DNA of 64,000 bases. Origin: Streptomyces sp. NBC_00554. GTDB taxonomy: Bacteria; Actinomycetota; Actinomycetes; Streptomycetales; Streptomycetaceae. A program made the position numbers and the translations under genes. Under the pieces are notes generated by a model, which searched no databases, was not told where the DNA came from, and worked only from the letters and a program-made list of their open reading frames with translations. The DNA is taken from the NCBI RefSeq assembly GCF_041431135.1, contig NZ_CP107799.1, forward strand, positions 2,914,001-2,978,000. Direction: 5' to 3'. The first letter of the stretch is position 1. Each line of letters opens with the position of its first letter. This document shows positions 24,856 through 33,942 of the stretch, piece by piece.

Positions 24856-26487
24856 TCAGCCCATGTGCGGGTACGTGTAGTCGGTCGGCGCGACCAGCGT
24901 CTCCTTGATGGCGCGGGTCAGGGTCCAGCGCTGGAGGTTCTGCGGGGCGCCGGCCTTGTCGTTGGTGCCGGAGGCGCGGCCGCCGCCGAAGGGCTGCTGG
25001 CCGACGACGGCGCCGGTCGACTTGTCGTTGATGTAGAAGTTGCCGGCCGCGTAGCGGAGCTTCTCCATCGTGTAGGCCGCCGCCGCGCGGTCGTTGGAGA
25101 CGACCGCGCCGGTGAGCGCGTAGTCGGAGGCCGACTCCATCTGGGTCAGCATCTCCTCGTACTTGTCGTCCTCGTAGACGTACACGCCCAGGAACGGGCC
25201 GAAGTACTCGGTCTTGAAGACCTCGTTCTCCGGGTCCGAGCACTCGACGACCGTCGGGCGCACGAAGTAGCCGACCGAGTCGTCGTAGGAGCCGCCCGCG
25301 ACGATCGTGCAGGACGGGTCCGACTTGGCGCGGTCGATGGCCGCCTTGTTCTTGGCGAAGGCGCGCTCGTCGATGACCGCGCCGACGAAGTTCGCCAGGT
25401 CGGTGACGTCACCCATGGTCAGGTAGTCGACCTCGGCCGCGAACTCCTCCTTGAAGCCGGAGTTCCAGATGGAGGCCGGGATGTAGGCGCGGGAGGTCGC
25501 GGAGCACTTCTGGCCCTGGTACTCGAAGGCACCGCGGGTCAGCGCGGTCTTGAGCACCGCGCGGTCCGCCGACGGGTGCGCGACCAGGAAGTCCTTGCCG
25601 CCCGTCTCGCCGACCAGACGCGGGTAGGTGCGGTAGTTCGCGATGTTCTCGCCCACCGTCTTCCACAGGTGCTGGAAGGTCTTCGTGGAGCCGGTGAAGT
25701 GGATGCCGGCGAGGTCGCGGTGGTTGAGGGCGACCTCAGAGACCGCGATGCCGTCACCGGTGACGAGGTTGATGACGCCCTTGGGGAGACCGGCCTCCTC
25801 CAGGAGCTGCATCAGCAGCACGGCGGAGTGGGTCTGGGTCGGCGACGGCTTCCAGACGACGACATTGCCCATCAGCGCGGGCGCGGTGGGCAGGTTGCCG
25901 GCGATCGCCGAGAAGTTGAACGGCGTGATCGCGTAGACGAAGCCTTCGAGCGGGCGGTGGTCGAGGCGGTTCCAGACGCCCGGGGAGTTCGCCGGGGGCT
26001 GCTCGGCGAGCAGGTCACGGGCGTACTTGACGTTGAAGCGCCAGAAGTCGACCAGCTCGCAGGGACAGTCGATCTCGGCCTGCTGGGCGGTCTTGGACTG
26101 GCCGAGCATGGTGGAGGCGGCGAGGGTCTCGCGCCAGGGGCCGGACAGCAGCTCGGCGGCGCGCAGGATGATCGCGGCGCGGTCGTCGAAGGACATCGCG
26201 CGCCAGGCCGGGGCGGCGGCGAGCGCCGCGTCGACCGCGTCCTGCGCGTCGGCCTGCGTGGCGTTGCGCCCGGTGCCGAGCACGGCCTTGTGGTTGTGCG
26301 GCTGCACGACCTGGAAGGCCTCGCCGCCGCCCAGGCGCTTCTCGCCGCCGATGGTCATCGGAAGGTCGACCGGGTTCTCGGCCAGCTCCTTGAGCTTGGC
26401 CTCGAGACGGGCACGCTCGGGCGAACCGGGGGCGTAGCCGTGCACCGGCTCGTTGACGGGGGTGGGGACCTGGGTTACAGCGTCCAT
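24856..26487 (-). CDS. pruA: L-glutamate gamma-semialdehyde (P5C) dehydrogenase
   Basis: This 543-residue aldehyde dehydrogenase oxidises glutamate semialdehyde, in equilibrium with 1-pyrroline-5-carboxylate, to glutamate with NAD+. It has the ALDH features: ITPFNFSAIAGNLPTAP, FTGSTKTFQ, the catalytic Glu in VGETGGKDF, and the nucleophile Cys in EYQGQKCSATSRAY. Its length and these sequences fit the monofunctional PruA type. The ATG at 26487 has AAGGAG upstream and lies 30 bases after the proline dehydrogenase stop, so both form one operon for proline degradation. Confidence 0.93.
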   Translation of the reverse strand: MDAVTQVPTPVNEPVHGYAPGSPERARLEAKLKELAENPVDLPMTIGGEKRLGGGEAFQVVQPHNHKAVLGTGRNATQADAQDAVDAALAAAPAWRAMSFDDRAAIILRAAELLSGPWRETLAASTMLGQSKTAQQAEIDCPCELVDFWRFNVKYARDLLAEQPPANSPGVWNRLDHRPLEGFVYAITPFNFSAIAGNLPTAPALMGNVVVWKPSPTQTHSAVLLMQLLEEAGLPKGVINLVTGDGIAVSEVALNHRDLAGIHFTGSTKTFQHLWKTVGENIANYRTYPRLVGETGGKDFLVAHPSADRAVLKTALTRGAFEYQGQKCSATSRAYIPASIWNSGFKEEFAAEVDYLTMGDVTDLANFVGAVIDERAFAKNKAAIDRAKSDPSCTIVAGGSYDDSVGYFVRPTVVECSDPENEVFKTEYFGPFLGVYVYEDDKYEEMLTQMESASDYALTGAVVSNDRAAAAYTMEKLRYAAGNFYINDKSTGAVVGQQPFGGGRASGTNDKAGAPQNLQRWTLTRAIKETLVAPTDYTYPHMG

Positions 26488-26517
26488 GATTCCGTGACTC
26501 CTTAACTGAGCGGTGGG

Positions 26518-27444
26518 TCAGCCCTTGGTGAGGATCGAGCGTGCGAAGAAGAGGAGGTTGGCCGGCTTCTCCGCGAGGCGGCGCATGAAGTAGCCGTACC
26601 AGTCGGTGCCGTACGCGGTGTACACGCGCATGCGGTGGCCCTCGGCGGCGAGCCGCAGGTGCTCCTCGCCGCGGATGCCGTACAGCATCTGGAACTCGTA
26701 CTCGTCGAGCTTGCGCCCGGCCTTGCGGGCCAGCTCCTGGGCGATGGAGATGAGGCGCGGGTCGTGGGACCCGATCATCGGGTACCCGTCGCCCTCCATC
26801 AGGATGCGCAGGACGCGGACGTACGCCTTGTCGACCTCGGCCTTCTGCTGGTAGGCGACCTCGGCGGGCTCCTTGTACGCGCCCTTCACGAGTCGTACGC
26901 GGCTGCCGCTCGCGGCGAGGCGGCGGGCGTCGGCCTCGGTGCGGAACAGGTAGGCCTGGATGACGCAGCCCGTCTGCGGGAAGTCCTTCCGGAGCTCCTC
27001 GTGGATGGCGAACATCGAGTCGAGGGTGGTGTGGTCCTCGGCGTCCAGCGTGACGGTGGTGCCGATGGCGGCGGCGGCCTCGACGACCGGGCGGACATTG
27101 GCGAGGGCCAGCTCGTGGCCGCCGTCCAGTGCCTGGCCGAACATCGACAGCTTGATGGACATCTCGGCCGTGGTGCCGAGGTCCAGCGCCTCGAGGTGCT
27201 CGATGAGCTCCAGGTAGGCGTCCCGGGCGGCGTACGCCTGCTCGCGGGTGGTGATGTCCTCGCCGACGACGTCGAGGGTGACTTCGAGACCCTTGGCCAC
27301 GGCGTCCTGGACGACCGGGATGACCTGGTCGACGGACTCGCCTGCGATGAAGCGGGCGACGACCTGCTTGGTGCCGGGCGCCGCCGACACAAAGCGGCGC
27401 ATCCTGTCGCTGCGCGACGCGGCGAGAATCACGGGACCCAGCAC
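26518..27444 (-). CDS. Proline dehydrogenase (monofunctional)
   Basis: The FAD enzyme oxidises proline to 1-pyrroline-5-carboxylate. The 308-residue size is that of the single-domain PutB-type enzyme. The barrel shows TLDVVGEDI, EMSIKLSMFGQ, TLDAEDHTT, RLVKGAYKEP, GSHDPRLI, EFQMLYGIR and the C-terminal YGYFMRRLAEKPAN that binds substrate and flavin. The start is the GTG at 27444, which has an excellent GGAGGTG site; longer frames upstream lack one. It leads the operon with pruA and diverges from a PucR-type regulator gene. Confidence 0.93.
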   Translation of the reverse strand: MLGPVILAASRSDRMRRFVSAAPGTKQVVARFIAGESVDQVIPVVQDAVAKGLEVTLDVVGEDITTREQAYAARDAYLELIEHLEALDLGTTAEMSIKLSMFGQALDGGHELALANVRPVVEAAAAIGTTVTLDAEDHTTLDSMFAIHEELRKDFPQTGCVIQAYLFRTEADARRLAASGSRVRLVKGAYKEPAEVAYQQKAEVDKAYVRVLRILMEGDGYPMIGSHDPRLISIAQELARKAGRKLDEYEFQMLYGIRGEEHLRLAAEGHRMRVYTAYGTDWYGYFMRRLAEKPANLLFFARSILTKG

Positions 27445-27524
27445 GGGGCACCTCCACAACAAAGCCAGTAGGAGGCCGAATCCCGACGATTCGGGTACGG
27501 CACGGAGAACCACCGTGAAACCTA

Positions 27525-27541
27525 AGGATCTCTCCGATCCT
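27525..27541. promoter_or_regulatory. Candidate operator of the proline catabolic genes
   Basis: AGGATCTCTCCGATCCT is a perfect inverted repeat with 6-bp arms and a 5-base centre, in the space between the divergent proline dehydrogenase and regulator genes. A second small palindrome (GACAGCTGTC) lies at about 27549-27558. Confidence 0.45.
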
Positions 27542-27626
27542 GTGCCATCGACAGCTGTCACGCATCCGTGCCCTGGATCTCAGACAAATGTATGAGGGCC
27601 TCGCGGAAATGCGGGAGAATGCCCGA

Positions 27627-28808
27627 GTGACGTCGGATGCGCCTTTCAAAAACGTGGGTGACTACCAAGAGCTCGTCGACGAGATCTCGGCACTCCTGGG
27701 CATGCCCGCGACCCTGGAGAACCGGGACTTCGAGCTGATCGCCTTCGCCGCGTACGACAGCGAGGGCGAGCTCGACCCCTCCGCCCTCGACCCCGTGCGC
27801 ACCCGCTCGATCCTCACGCGCCGCTCCACCACGACGGTCCGCACCTGGTTCGAGGGCTTCGGCATCACCCGGGCCACCGCCCCGGTCCGTATTCCGCGCA
27901 CCCCGGAGGCGGGGGTGTACCGGGGGCGGATCTGTCTCCCCGTACGCCATCGGGGCGTCGTCCGGGGTTACGTCTGGCTGCTCGACGACGATCCCGGCCC
28001 CTCCGACGCACAGCTGTCCTCGGCCATGGAGGTCGCCGCCCGCATCGGCGCCCTGCTCGCCGACGAGGCCCAGGCCGGCGCCGACCTCACCCGCGAGCTG
28101 CGCGCCGTCCTCACCGCCGAACGCGGCTGGCAGCGCGACATGGCCGTCGCCGAGCTGCGTACGGCCCTCGGACCACGTGGCGACGGCCTGCACACGGTGG
28201 TGTGCGTGGCCCCCTGGCCCTCGGCCGACCCGGACGACGCCCCTTCCGTCCGTACGGTGCCGGGGGCGACCGCGCTGTGCACGGTGCCGTGGGGTACGAC
28301 CGGGCAGAGCCTCGCCCTCCTCGTACGGCTCCGGTCGCCGGAGGTGCTCACTCCGGCGCTGACGGCGGCCGCGCGGTTCGCGCGGGAGGCGGAGGGGAAG
28401 GCGGCGGCCGGTGTCGCCGGGGCCCGTACCGGTCTCGCCGAACTGGGGGCCGCCTGGCAGGAGGCGTCCGCCGCCGCGCGTGCCGTGCTGGCCGAGCCCC
28501 GCCTCGGCCCGGTCGCCGAGTGGTCGTCGATCGGGCCCTTCCGGCTGCTGACGTCGCTTCCCCCGGACGCGGCCCACGATCCCGTCGTACGCACCCTGCT
28601 GTCCCCGGCCCACCGCGAACTCGCGCGCACCGCAGAGGTGTTCCTCGACTGCGCGGGCCAAGCCGGGCGCACGGCGGCGGAGTTGGGCATCCACCGGCAG
28701 ACGCTCTACTACCGCCTGTCCCGCGTCGAACAGCTCACGGGCCTCGACCTGGACGACGGCGAGGACCGGCTGTTGCTGCACATGGCGCTCAAGGGGGCGC
28801 GGCTCTGA
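27627..28808 (+). CDS. PucR/CdaR-type regulator of proline catabolism
   Basis: The 393-residue protein has a GAF-like sensor half and a C-terminal PucR helix-turn-helix ([29 protein letters not shown], quoted here in parts: [20 protein letters not shown]). Regulators of this type next to proline dehydrogenase often activate it in response to proline. The preferred start is the GTG at 27627, which has GGGAGAA seven bases upstream; in-frame ATGs at 27588 and 27609 would extend it. It is divergent from the proline catabolic operon with a 182-base shared promoter region. Confidence 0.82.
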   Translation: MTSDAPFKNVGDYQELVDEISALLGMPATLENRDFELIAFAAYDSEGELDPSALDPVRTRSILTRRSTTTVRTWFEGFGITRATAPVRIPRTPEAGVYRGRICLPVRHRGVVRGYVWLLDDDPGPSDAQLSSAMEVAARIGALLADEAQAGADLTRELRAVLTAERGWQRDMAVAELRTALGPRGDGLHTVVCVAPWPSADPDDAPSVRTVPGATALCTVPWGTTGQSLALLVRLRSPEVLTPALTAAARFAREAEGKAAAGVAGARTGLAELGAAWQEASAAARAVLAEPRLGPVAEWSSIGPFRLLTSLPPDAAHDPVVRTLLSPAHRELARTAEVFLDCAGQAGRTAAELGIHRQTLYYRLSRVEQLTGLDLDDGEDRLLLHMALKGARL

Positions 28809-28884
28809 GGCTCCGGGATCCGCAGCTTCCCCACCGGTGAAGGCGGGCATAGTTTGGGATGTCCACGACATTGGAGGGGGTCCA

Positions 28885-29415
28885 ATGAGGCGTACGGAGG
28901 CGGCCAAGCAGCTCGGGAGATTCGTGCGGGAGCACCGTACCGATGGTGCGCGGCGCCTGCGACAGGCGGGTATCTGGCTGTCGGTCGGGGCGGTGGGCAC
29001 CGCCTTCGGGGTGCCGGTGGCGATCGCGTCGGTGGGCACCACCGAGGGGGCCCCGGGGGTGGCGGGGCTGCTGCTCGGGGTCGGCCTGACGGGGTGGGGC
29101 CTGGGGATCTGGCGTCTGGTGCAGGCGTTCCGGACCCGGGAGCAGTGCTTCGACATCCATGAGCGGGGGTTCACCCACCGGGTGGCGGGCACTGCCACGG
29201 TGATCCCCTGGGAGGACGTCGCGCAGGTGAGCACCGCCGGCGGTGACGGCCGGCCGCTCGCCGATGCGCGCGGCATGGGCTCCACGTGCGAGATCCGGCT
29301 GCACAGCGGACGCCGGATCCGCGTCGACGCCTTCACGCAGGACATGCGGGACCTGGCGGTGGTCGTCCACCGCGCGGTTCACCTCGGGCAGTTCCCCCAG
29401 GGGCGGGGACGCTGA
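28885..29415 (+). CDS. Small membrane protein with PH-like C-terminal half
   Basis: The 176-residue protein has two transmembrane helices (about 28-50 and 57-77) and a soluble C-terminal region of about 90 residues (REQCFDIHERGFTHRV, TVIPWEDVAQVS, EIRLHSGRRIRVDAF) that looks like the beta-rich fold of DUF6585/PH-type proteins. A strong GGAGGGGG site precedes the ATG at 28885. Its role is unknown; convergent with the sugar permease gene at 29450. Confidence 0.7.
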   Translation: MRRTEAAKQLGRFVREHRTDGARRLRQAGIWLSVGAVGTAFGVPVAIASVGTTEGAPGVAGLLLGVGLTGWGLGIWRLVQAFRTREQCFDIHERGFTHRVAGTATVIPWEDVAQVSTAGGDGRPLADARGMGSTCEIRLHSGRRIRVDAFTQDMRDLAVVVHRAVHLGQFPQGRGR

Positions 29416-29449
29416 CCTGCCCCGGCTCGAAATCGGAGCGAGGAGGCGC

Positions 29450-30397
29450 TCATTCCTTGGTCGCGCCGGCGAGCATCCCGGAGACCAGCGTGCGCTGTGA
29501 GAAGAGGAAGAGGACCAGGACGGGCAGGATGGCGACGACGATCGCCAGGGCCAGTTCCGGGATGGTGATGTTCAGACCGGCGCCCGCCACCGGGTTGAAC
29601 GACGGGGTGGAGGTGAGGAGTTGGTTCAGGCCCACCTGGATCGGGAACTGCTCGCTCTTCGGCAGGACGAGGTAGGGCAGGAAGAAGTTGTTCCAGTTGC
29701 CCACGAAGCTGAAGAACGCGACCAGTCCGACCACCGGCTTCGCCAGCGGCAGCGCGATGCGGGTGAAGAGCTGCCATTCGTTGCAGCCGTCGATCCGCGC
29801 GGCCGACAGCAGGTCCCTGGGCAGGCTGCTGCCGAAGTAGATGTAGACCAGGTACACGCCGAACGGATAGAAGGAGAAGGGCAGGATCACCGACCAGACG
29901 GTGCCGATCAGCTGGAACTTGTTGAGCTCCAGGAAGATCGGCAGCACCAGGGTGGCCTGCGGCATGATCATCGTGACCAGGGTGATGGTCAGCAGCGTCT
30001 TGCGTCCCCGGAAGTTCGTCAGGGCAAGGGCGTAACCGGCGGGAATGCTGACGGCCAGCGTCAGGATCAGCGAACCCCCCGAGTAGACCGCCGAGTTGCG
30101 CAGCCAGGTGACCATCGCGCCGTCCTGGAAGGCGAACAGATGCTGCCAGGCGGCGCCGATCTGCTGGAACGACCCGAAGGAGAGCGGGTTGTCCTGCACC
30201 ACCTGTCCGGCGGTCTTCGACGGCGCGAGCAGCAGCCAGATCACCGGCAGCACGAAGAACACAAGGAGCAGGGCGAGCAGGAGGCCCACGATCAGGAAGG
30301 AGACGACCCGGGAGGGCTGAGGACGCCGGCCCGCCGCCGCAGTCGTCCCGGTCGCCGCCGCCGTCGTCGTTGTCGAGGAGAGCGTGGATTGCGTCAT
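29450..30397 (-). CDS. Sugar ABC transporter permease (MalG type)
   Basis: This 315-residue inner-membrane subunit has a Thr/Ala-rich N-tail, six transmembrane helices and the EAA-loop motif LSAARIDGCNEWQLFTRIALP that contacts an ATPase. No ATPase gene is nearby; streptomycetes commonly share one MsiK-like ATPase among such importers. The gene overlaps the preceding permease gene by four bases. It is the last gene of the sugar locus. Confidence 0.9.
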   Translation of the reverse strand: MTQSTLSSTTTTAAATGTTAAAGRRPQPSRVVSFLIVGLLLALLLVFFVLPVIWLLLAPSKTAGQVVQDNPLSFGSFQQIGAAWQHLFAFQDGAMVTWLRNSAVYSGGSLILTLAVSIPAGYALALTNFRGRKTLLTITLVTMIMPQATLVLPIFLELNKFQLIGTVWSVILPFSFYPFGVYLVYIYFGSSLPRDLLSAARIDGCNEWQLFTRIALPLAKPVVGLVAFFSFVGNWNNFFLPYLVLPKSEQFPIQVGLNQLLTSTPSFNPVAGAGLNITIPELALAIVVAILPVLVLFLFSQRTLVSGMLAGATKE

Positions 30398-31326
30398 TTC
30401 TCATCCAACTTGAACAGGTTCGAGCGGGCGACCAGCAGTCCGGCGGCCACGAGTCCGAGCGCCAGCAGGAAGACGGAGATGGCGGCGGCGCCGTTGAAGT
30501 CGCCCTGCTGGAAGGCGTAGACGTAGGCCAGTTGGTTGGGCGACCAGGTGGGGCTCACCCGGCCGAGGCTGGCGGTCTGGAGCAGCTGAGGCTCGACGAA
30601 CAGCTGGGTGCCGGTCGCGAACGCCATGATCGTCATGTAGACGATCCACTGCCGGATCATCGGGATCTGGATGTGCCAGGCGGTGCGCCAGGGCCCCGCG
30701 CCGTCCATGCGGGCGGCTTCCAGCACCTCGTCGGGGATGTTGTTGAGCGCCCCGTACATCACGACCATCCAGCCGCCGGCGCCGGTCCAGAAGGCGATCA
30801 GCATGAGGATCAGCGGCAGGTTGCCGGGCGTGAGCACGGCCGCGAAGCTGTGCATGCCCATGCTGTTGAGCAGCCAGGACACCGGGCTGACGTCCGGGTC
30901 CAGCATGAACAGCCACACCAGGACGCTGGCGACTCCGGCCAGGGCGCCGGGAATGTAGTACAGGAAGCGGAAGAGCGCCGACGTACCCGGCCGCACCCTG
31001 CTGCGCAGCACCACCGCGACCAGCACCACCAGGACGACGAGGACCACCAGCCACATCACCAGGTAGACCAGCATGTGCGTGAAGGCCGGGACGAAGCGGT
31101 AGTCCTGGGCGACCTTCACGAACTGGTTGAGCCCGGTGAACTGGCCCTGGTCGTTGGTGAGCGCCAGGTAGAACGAGTAGCCGGTCGGGAAGACCCCGAA
31201 GGCGAGCAGCAGGATCGCGTAGCCGGCGACGAAGAGGTAGCCCGCGGGGCCGGGGCCCCTCCGCCGCGGCCCGGTGCCGCGGCGGAGGGCGGAGACGGCT
31301 GCGCGCTCGGTCTCCAGCAAGGTCAT
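30394..31326 (-). CDS. Sugar ABC transporter permease (MalF type)
   Basis: The 310-residue subunit has six transmembrane segments and the EAA motif LEAARMDGAGPWRTAWHIQIP. It forms the channel with the permease at 29450. Its ATG at 31326 overlaps the stop of the binding-protein gene (ATGA), which shows translational coupling and equal production. CUT1-family importers usually take up mono- and oligosaccharides. Confidence 0.9.
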   Translation of the reverse strand: MTLLETERAAVSALRRGTGPRRRGPGPAGYLFVAGYAILLLAFGVFPTGYSFYLALTNDQGQFTGLNQFVKVAQDYRFVPAFTHMLVYLVMWLVVLVVLVVLVAVVLRSRVRPGTSALFRFLYYIPGALAGVASVLVWLFMLDPDVSPVSWLLNSMGMHSFAAVLTPGNLPLILMLIAFWTGAGGWMVVMYGALNNIPDEVLEAARMDGAGPWRTAWHIQIPMIRQWIVYMTIMAFATGTQLFVEPQLLQTASLGRVSPTWSPNQLAYVYAFQQGDFNGAAAISVFLLALGLVAAGLLVARSNLFKLDEK

Positions 31327-32699
31327 TGGTTGACCACCTGGTATCCCTCGGCCTTCGCCTCGTTGCCGATCTCCTTCTGCCAGGCCTCCAGGGTCGAGGT
31401 GAGGCTCTTGCCCGCGGTCAGCTCCGGCAGGACGACGCTCGACCAGGCGGTGGCGTCCGAGAACCTGGTGTTCGACCAGCCGGTCCACACCTCGCCCGCG
31501 GCCTCCTTGAAGGGCCCGCTCACGTCGTTGGCGAAGTAGTCGCTGTTGACCGGGTTGGCCAGCCACGCTTCGGCGGCCTTGGTGTAGGCCGGGTAGGTGG
31601 GCGCGGCCGCCTGGTTCTCGTCGGAGGTGGTCAGCCAGGTGACCAGGTCCGTGGACGCCTTGAGGTTGGCGCTGTGCGAGGACACCATCCACACGCCGCC
31701 GCCGACGTTGCCGGTCGCGGTCGTGGTCGCGCCGTCCCACTTCAGCGGGGGCGCCGCGGCGATCTGCTTGGCCGGGGTCTCGAACGCGGTCTTGAACAGA
31801 TACTGGCCGTACCAGGAGGGGCCGTACGCCATCAGGACCTTGCTGCCGCTGTCCTTGGCGAAGCCCTGGCTGAAGAAGCCCTTGGTGGTGACGGCCTTGG
31901 CGTCGATCAGCCCGTCGAGGAGACCGGCCATCTTCGTGCAGTTCGGGTCCTGGAGGTCGGTGCGCAGGGTGTCCGGCTTCGTCAGCTGGAACGCCGGGCA
32001 CTGGCCCGACCAGAAGTACGACTCATGGGAGTTGGTGTCGCCGACCGAGCCGACGAGGTAGCCGGGGTGGTCCTTCGCGACCTGCTTGCCGAGGGCCTCG
32101 TACTGCTCCCAGGTGGTGGGGACCTCGTAACCCCACTTGTCCATGAGGTCCTTGTTGTACCAGAGGACGACCTGCGCGATGTCGTTGCGCAGGCAGTAGG
32201 TGTGGCCGTCGAACTCGCAGGGCGTGAGGGAGCCCTTGGCGAAGCCGTCGAGCGTGCTCTTCGGTACGAGGCTGGAATCCAGGGGCGCCGCGAACGGCTG
32301 CGCACCGGACGTCGTGGGCTCGGAGGCCCAGGTCACGTCGGTGGGTGAGCCGAACACCACGTCGGGCCAGCCGCTGCCGGTCCGGTCGAAGAGCTGCACC
32401 TTGGACTGGAGATAGGTGGAGCCGTCGGCGCCTCCGTCGTACGTGACGATGTCCATCTTCACGTCCGGGTTCGCCTTCTGGTACGCCTCCACCGACGGCA
32501 GCCGGGTCGAGTCGGCCCACACCGTGATCTGCGAACCCGCCTTCTGCGTGCCGGGCTTGAACGCCGAAGCGGAAGGCGAGGAGCCGGTGGAGGTGTCGGC
32601 GCTGGCGCAGCCGGCCAGTGTCGCTGCCGTGGCCAGGGAGAGCGCGGCGGCCGCGATGCGCACCATGCTGCGCGCTCTCGGAGTTCCGGAAGACCACAT
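31323..32699 (-). CDS. Sugar-binding lipoprotein of the ABC importer
   Basis: The 458-residue extracellular solute-binding protein has a signal sequence with lipobox LAGC (Cys about residue 31) and a long, Ser-rich linker. The mature part shows the CUT1 family pattern: QITVWADSTR, DVVFGSPTDVTW, NDIAQVVLWYNKDLMDKWGYEVPTTWEQYE, YGPSWYGQYLF and GGGVWMVSSHS. Two Cys pairs (LTPCEFDGHTYC; CPAF/NCTK) may form disulfides. The start at 32699 has GAAAGG upstream. It probably captures L-fucose or fuco-oligosaccharides released by the GH141-like enzyme; that is inferred from context. Confidence 0.88.
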   Translation of the reverse strand: MWSSGTPRARSMVRIAAAALSLATAATLAGCASADTSTGSSPSASAFKPGTQKAGSQITVWADSTRLPSVEAYQKANPDVKMDIVTYDGGADGSTYLQSKVQLFDRTGSGWPDVVFGSPTDVTWASEPTTSGAQPFAAPLDSSLVPKSTLDGFAKGSLTPCEFDGHTYCLRNDIAQVVLWYNKDLMDKWGYEVPTTWEQYEALGKQVAKDHPGYLVGSVGDTNSHESYFWSGQCPAFQLTKPDTLRTDLQDPNCTKMAGLLDGLIDAKAVTTKGFFSQGFAKDSGSKVLMAYGPSWYGQYLFKTAFETPAKQIAAAPPLKWDGATTTATGNVGGGVWMVSSHSANLKASTDLVTWLTTSDENQAAAPTYPAYTKAAEAWLANPVNSDYFANDVSGPFKEAAGEVWTGWSNTRFSDATAWSSVVLPELTAGKSLTSTLEAWQKEIGNEAKAEGYQVVNQ

Positions 32700-32793
32700 T
32701 GTCTTGCCTTTCTGGTTTCCTGCGTGGGACGGGTGATGCGCCTGATGGGGGCGCCGGTCGCGGTGACGGTCCGGGCGGACCGCCACCGTCCGG

Positions 32794-33891
32794 TCAGCGC
32801 GGCTGCTCGACGAACGGCAGCAGTTCGGGGCCGTAGCCGAAGTCGAGCGGGAGGGCTATGCCGGGCCCCGTGGGGGCGTGCACCAGGCCCTGTGCGTCCA
32901 CATGGCGCTCGCGGACGACCTTCGTCGCGGTCACCAGGGACTCGTAGTAGGTGGTGTTGGAGATGGCCATGCACAGGTGGTGGTTCGGGATGTCCGAACC
33001 GTGCACCTCGGCCCGCAGCCGGTAGGCGTCGGCGAGGTGTGCCGTGCGCATGGCGCCGGTGATACCGCCCCGGAGGGTGGTGCCGGCCCGCACACCGAAG
33101 GTGGCGGCACCGGACTTGATGAAGTCCGCGGAGTTCATATGGGCTCCGTCGGAGGTCTCGGCCACAAGGAGCGGGATGTCCACGGCCGCCGCCAGCGCCT
33201 GGTACGCGGAGATGCTGAACTCGCGCATCGGCTCCTCGTACCAGAGGTAGTCGGCTTCCGAGAGCGCCCGCCCCAGGCGGATCGCGTCCGGCAGGTCGAA
33301 CCCGGCCGACCCGTCGTACATGAGGGGGACCGCCGGACCGACGTGGTCGCGCAGCGCCAGGCAGAGTTCGGCGTCACGTCGGGCGTCGCCCCAGGCGTGC
33401 AGCTTGATGCCGGCGTAGCCCAGCTCCAGGCACTGGTCCGCCACGTCGAGGAACTCCGCGATGCTGGAGAACGTCGAGGTGGAGGCGTACGCCGGGATCG
33501 CCTCCCGGAATCCGCCGAGCAGCCGCCAGACCGGCTCGCCGTGGTAGCGCCCTGCCAGGTCCCACAGCGCGGTGTCGACCAGACCCAGGGTGGGGAGCGG
33601 GAGTTCGTGGATACGGTCCAGCTCCCACACCCGGTGCCACAGCCATTCCCGCTGGAACGGGTCGGCTCCGAGGAGTTCGTCACGCAGGACCCGGTCCACC
33701 AGGTCCCGCAGGGTGATGAAGGCTCCCGGCCGGGCGAACAGGGCCACCCCTTCGGCTCCCTCGTCGGTGCCGATGTGCAGGACCGCGCCGTCGCCCACCG
33801 GAGCGCTTCCGCTCAGTCCGTCCCGCCATTTGAAGGGCGGGGCGGCCGCCGGAACATCGATCCGGTGTACTTCGACATGGGTGATCTTCAT
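32794..33891 (-). CDS. Enolase-superfamily sugar-acid dehydratase (fuconate/rhamnonate type)
   Basis: The 365-residue protein belongs to the mandelate racemase/muconate lactonising group. Typical elements are GLVDTALWDLAGR, YAGIKLHAWG with the K-x-H base, the Mg ligands in MYDGSAGF, WYEEPM and VAETSDG, and EVHGSDIPNHH near the end. Such enzymes dehydrate a sugar acid to a 2-keto-3-deoxy acid. In this locus the likely substrate is L-fuconate, or a related 6-deoxyhexonate. It lies 51 bases after the GH141-like gene, in the same direction, and 95 bases before the binding-protein gene. Confidence 0.82.
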   Translation of the reverse strand: MKITHVEVHRIDVPAAAPPFKWRDGLSGSAPVGDGAVLHIGTDEGAEGVALFARPGAFITLRDLVDRVLRDELLGADPFQREWLWHRVWELDRIHELPLPTLGLVDTALWDLAGRYHGEPVWRLLGGFREAIPAYASTSTFSSIAEFLDVADQCLELGYAGIKLHAWGDARRDAELCLALRDHVGPAVPLMYDGSAGFDLPDAIRLGRALSEADYLWYEEPMREFSISAYQALAAAVDIPLLVAETSDGAHMNSADFIKSGAATFGVRAGTTLRGGITGAMRTAHLADAYRLRAEVHGSDIPNHHLCMAISNTTYYESLVTATKVVRERHVDAQGLVHAPTGPGIALPLDFGYGPELLPFVEQPR

Positions 33892-33942
33892 CGTGGCTTT
33901 CGTTTCCTGTGTGAGCGGGCCGGCCCGGGTTGAGGCGTGCGG